A stretch of 64,000 bases of DNA, taken from positions 8,491 to 72,490 of the forward strand of contig DBEYOB010000022.1 of assembly GCA_048173955.1 (NCBI GenBank), read 5' to 3'. Numbering within the stretch: position 1 is the stretch's first letter; every line of letters starts with the position of its first letter. The notes beneath the pieces were generated by a model. That model did no database searches and was not told where the DNA came from. It saw only the letters and a program-made list of their open reading frames with translations. Source of the stretch: CAZUFB01 sp048173955 (GTDB lineage: Bacteria; Actinomycetota; Coriobacteriia; Coriobacteriales; UMGS124). Made by a program: the position numbers and the translations under genes. Below, one piece after another: positions 62,792 through 64,000 of this stretch.

Positions 62792-64000
62792 ATGCCGGTG
62801 GGCCGGTTGATGAACGTTCCGGTGGCGATAGGGTTCGGCTTCTTCTTCGCCTGGCAGCTGGCGCTCGTGAGCTTGCTGTTCCCCGCGTCGTTCGGCCTCG
62901 TGTTCTCGCCGCTCGTGTGCCAGTCGTTCTCCTGCTGCCTCGTGTCTGCCGTGGCGGTGTGGGCGTTCGTCAGCAACGCGGGCGCGTTCTCGGCGCGCGG
63001 GTTGCGCTGGGTTGCCGCCGCATCCGTCGCATGCGGCTCGGTCGCCGCCGTGCTCGTGGCGCTCGGGGTCGCCAAGGGCGCTCCGTGGTCGTACGTCGCC
63101 GCCGCGGTCATCGGATGCGCCGTGGCGGTCATGTTCTACGCATGGGCGAACGTGGTGTCGGGTCTCGACGACGCCCAGAGGATCGGCACGGTTGTGGCGG
63201 GGCTCGCGGTCTCCTCGCTTCTGACGCTCGCGGTGGGCGCCTGCTCGGGCGTCGCGCTGTTTGCGGCCGTCGCCGTGCTCGGCCTCTGCTCGTTTCTCGG
63301 GTTCGCCGTCGCAAGCGCCCGCGGCGGCCAGCAGGCGGCGGCGCAGCCCCTCATGTTCAGGCCGGCGAGCTCCAACCATTTCAAGCTGCTGTTTCTGGCG
63401 ATCGTGCTCTATGCGTTCGTGTTCGGTTCCGTTTCGGGCACCACGGCCGAGCAGGCGAGCGAGCTCACCACGAGGGCGTTCAACGTCGACATGGCCAAGG
63501 CGACCCTGGCGATAGCGGCGGTGCTGCTCGCCGTGCTGGCCTTGGTGCGGCGCCCGATCCGCCTGCAGGCGGTGGGTCGCGTGCTCACGCCGGTCCTTGC
63601 TGTGCTGTTTTTGCTCCACATCCTGCTGCAGGGGAGCGGGAACGGCTGGCTGCCGGTGCTCACGCTCGGGTTCTGGCAGTTCGTGCAGCTGTTCGTGCTC
63701 CTGCTGCTCATCGCGCTCGCGCAGAGCGGCTACGCGAGCCTGTCGTTCGTCTTCCCGCTCGGATGGTCGCTCGTGTCGCTCGGCTTTGCGCTGGGCGCCC
63801 TGTTCGGCCAGGCGGTCGGCGGGCTGTTCGGCGTGGAGACGGCGGCCGTGCAGGGGGTGACGGTGGTGCTCGTCATCGTCGCGGTGCTCGCGTCGAGCGT
63901 GCTCGCCGCCGCACGCTACCCGAGCGATGCGGCCGGCGGCCCGTCGGATGCGCCGGCCGGTCCCACCTGCGGCGCTCCGTCCGCCGGCGGGGGCGGGGCC
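62792..64000 (+). CDS. Membrane domain of a probable LuxR-family regulator (LuxR-6, 3' truncated)
   Basis: An open frame of 403 codons running off the window, beginning MPVGRLMNVPVAIGFGFFFA. It encodes about twelve hydrophobic helices, then a Gly/Pro/Ala-rich linker (from about residue 375: YPSDAAGGPSDAPAGPTCGA). That layout, with helices of the same size and a low-complexity linker at the point where the others reach their HTH, matches LuxR-1, -2 and -5. The HTH itself would lie beyond 64000, so the call is inferred. The start may be the ATG at 62765. It lies downstream of the TetR gene. Confidence 0.65.
   Translation, partial: MPVGRLMNVPVAIGFGFFFAWQLALVSLLFPASFGLVFSPLVCQSFSCCLVSAVAVWAFVSNAGAFSARGLRWVAAASVACGSVAAVLVALGVAKGAPWSYVAAAVIGCAVAVMFYAWANVVSGLDDAQRIGTVVAGLAVSSLLTLAVGACSGVALFAAVAVLGLCSFLGFAVASARGGQQAAAQPLMFRPASSNHFKLLFLAIVLYAFVFGSVSGTTAEQASELTTRAFNVDMAKATLAIAAVLLAVLALVRRPIRLQAVGRVLTPVLAVLFLLHILLQGSGNGWLPVLTLGFWQFVQLFVLLLLIALAQSGYASLSFVFPLGWSLVSLGFALGALFGQAVGGLFGVETAAVQGVTVVLVIVAVLASSVLAAARYPSDAAGGPSDAPAGPTCGAPSAGGGGA

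Overview
This is a GC-rich window with Shine-Dalgarno-led genes, frequent GTG/TTG starts and many Tat-exported (twin-arginine) oxidoreductases. The gene content points to an anaerobic, probably gut-associated actinobacterium of class Coriobacteriia (Eggerthellaceae, Atopobiaceae or Coriobacteriaceae). The clues are exported flavoproteins with FMN_bind domains, LuxR regulators whose sensor half is a multi-pass membrane domain, an EFR1 ferredoxin, and the order rpiB-upp-dCMP deaminase-atp-murA. Genus cannot be fixed from the sequence alone.

Region 1 (1-18.0 kb) is accessory respiratory and regulatory DNA. It opens with the 3' end of a Fic-family gene, a MarR regulator with a membrane protein, and an EFR1 flavodoxin-ferredoxin. 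Three units follow in which an exported flavin enzyme is divergently paired with a membrane-bound LuxR regulator: flavoprotein A/LuxR-1, an Old Yellow Enzyme (OYE)-type reductase/LuxR-2, and flavoprotein B/LuxR-3. An orphan Tat-exported peptide-binding protein and a small membrane protein sit among them. A fourth unit (LuxR-5/flavoprotein C) lies at 33.0-36.9 kb next to LuxR-4, and LuxR-6 runs off the right end. The inference is a set of one-component switches, each controlling one exported reductase for a different organic electron acceptor.

Region 2 (18.3-42 kb) mixes peptide and stress functions: aminopeptidase C, a Bce-like response regulator, sensor kinase and ABC transporter set spread over 11 kb and interrupted by other genes, a MocR-type regulator, an aldehyde dehydrogenase, a methyltransferase, a zinc-finger protein, a zinc-dependent phospholipase C-like protein, an MFS transporter and a patatin-like lipase. 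The intergenic DNA here and in region 1 carries three unrelated families of short repeats, including two loci with facing arrays of a 24-bp motif at a 40-41-bp period.

Region 3 (42-57.5 kb) is housekeeping: rpiB, upp, dCMP deaminase, a complete F1Fo ATP synthase operon (atpI-like, atpBEFHAGDC), murA, an M20 amidohydrolase overlapping an L-2-amino-thiazoline-4-carboxylate hydrolase-family gene, then pepT and thrC on the minus strand.

Region 4 (57.7-64 kb) is an MMPL/RND-type transporter overlapping a heptad-repeat exported protein, divergent from a TetR regulator, followed by the truncated LuxR-6. No rRNA, tRNA, CRISPR array or intact insertion sequence was seen.
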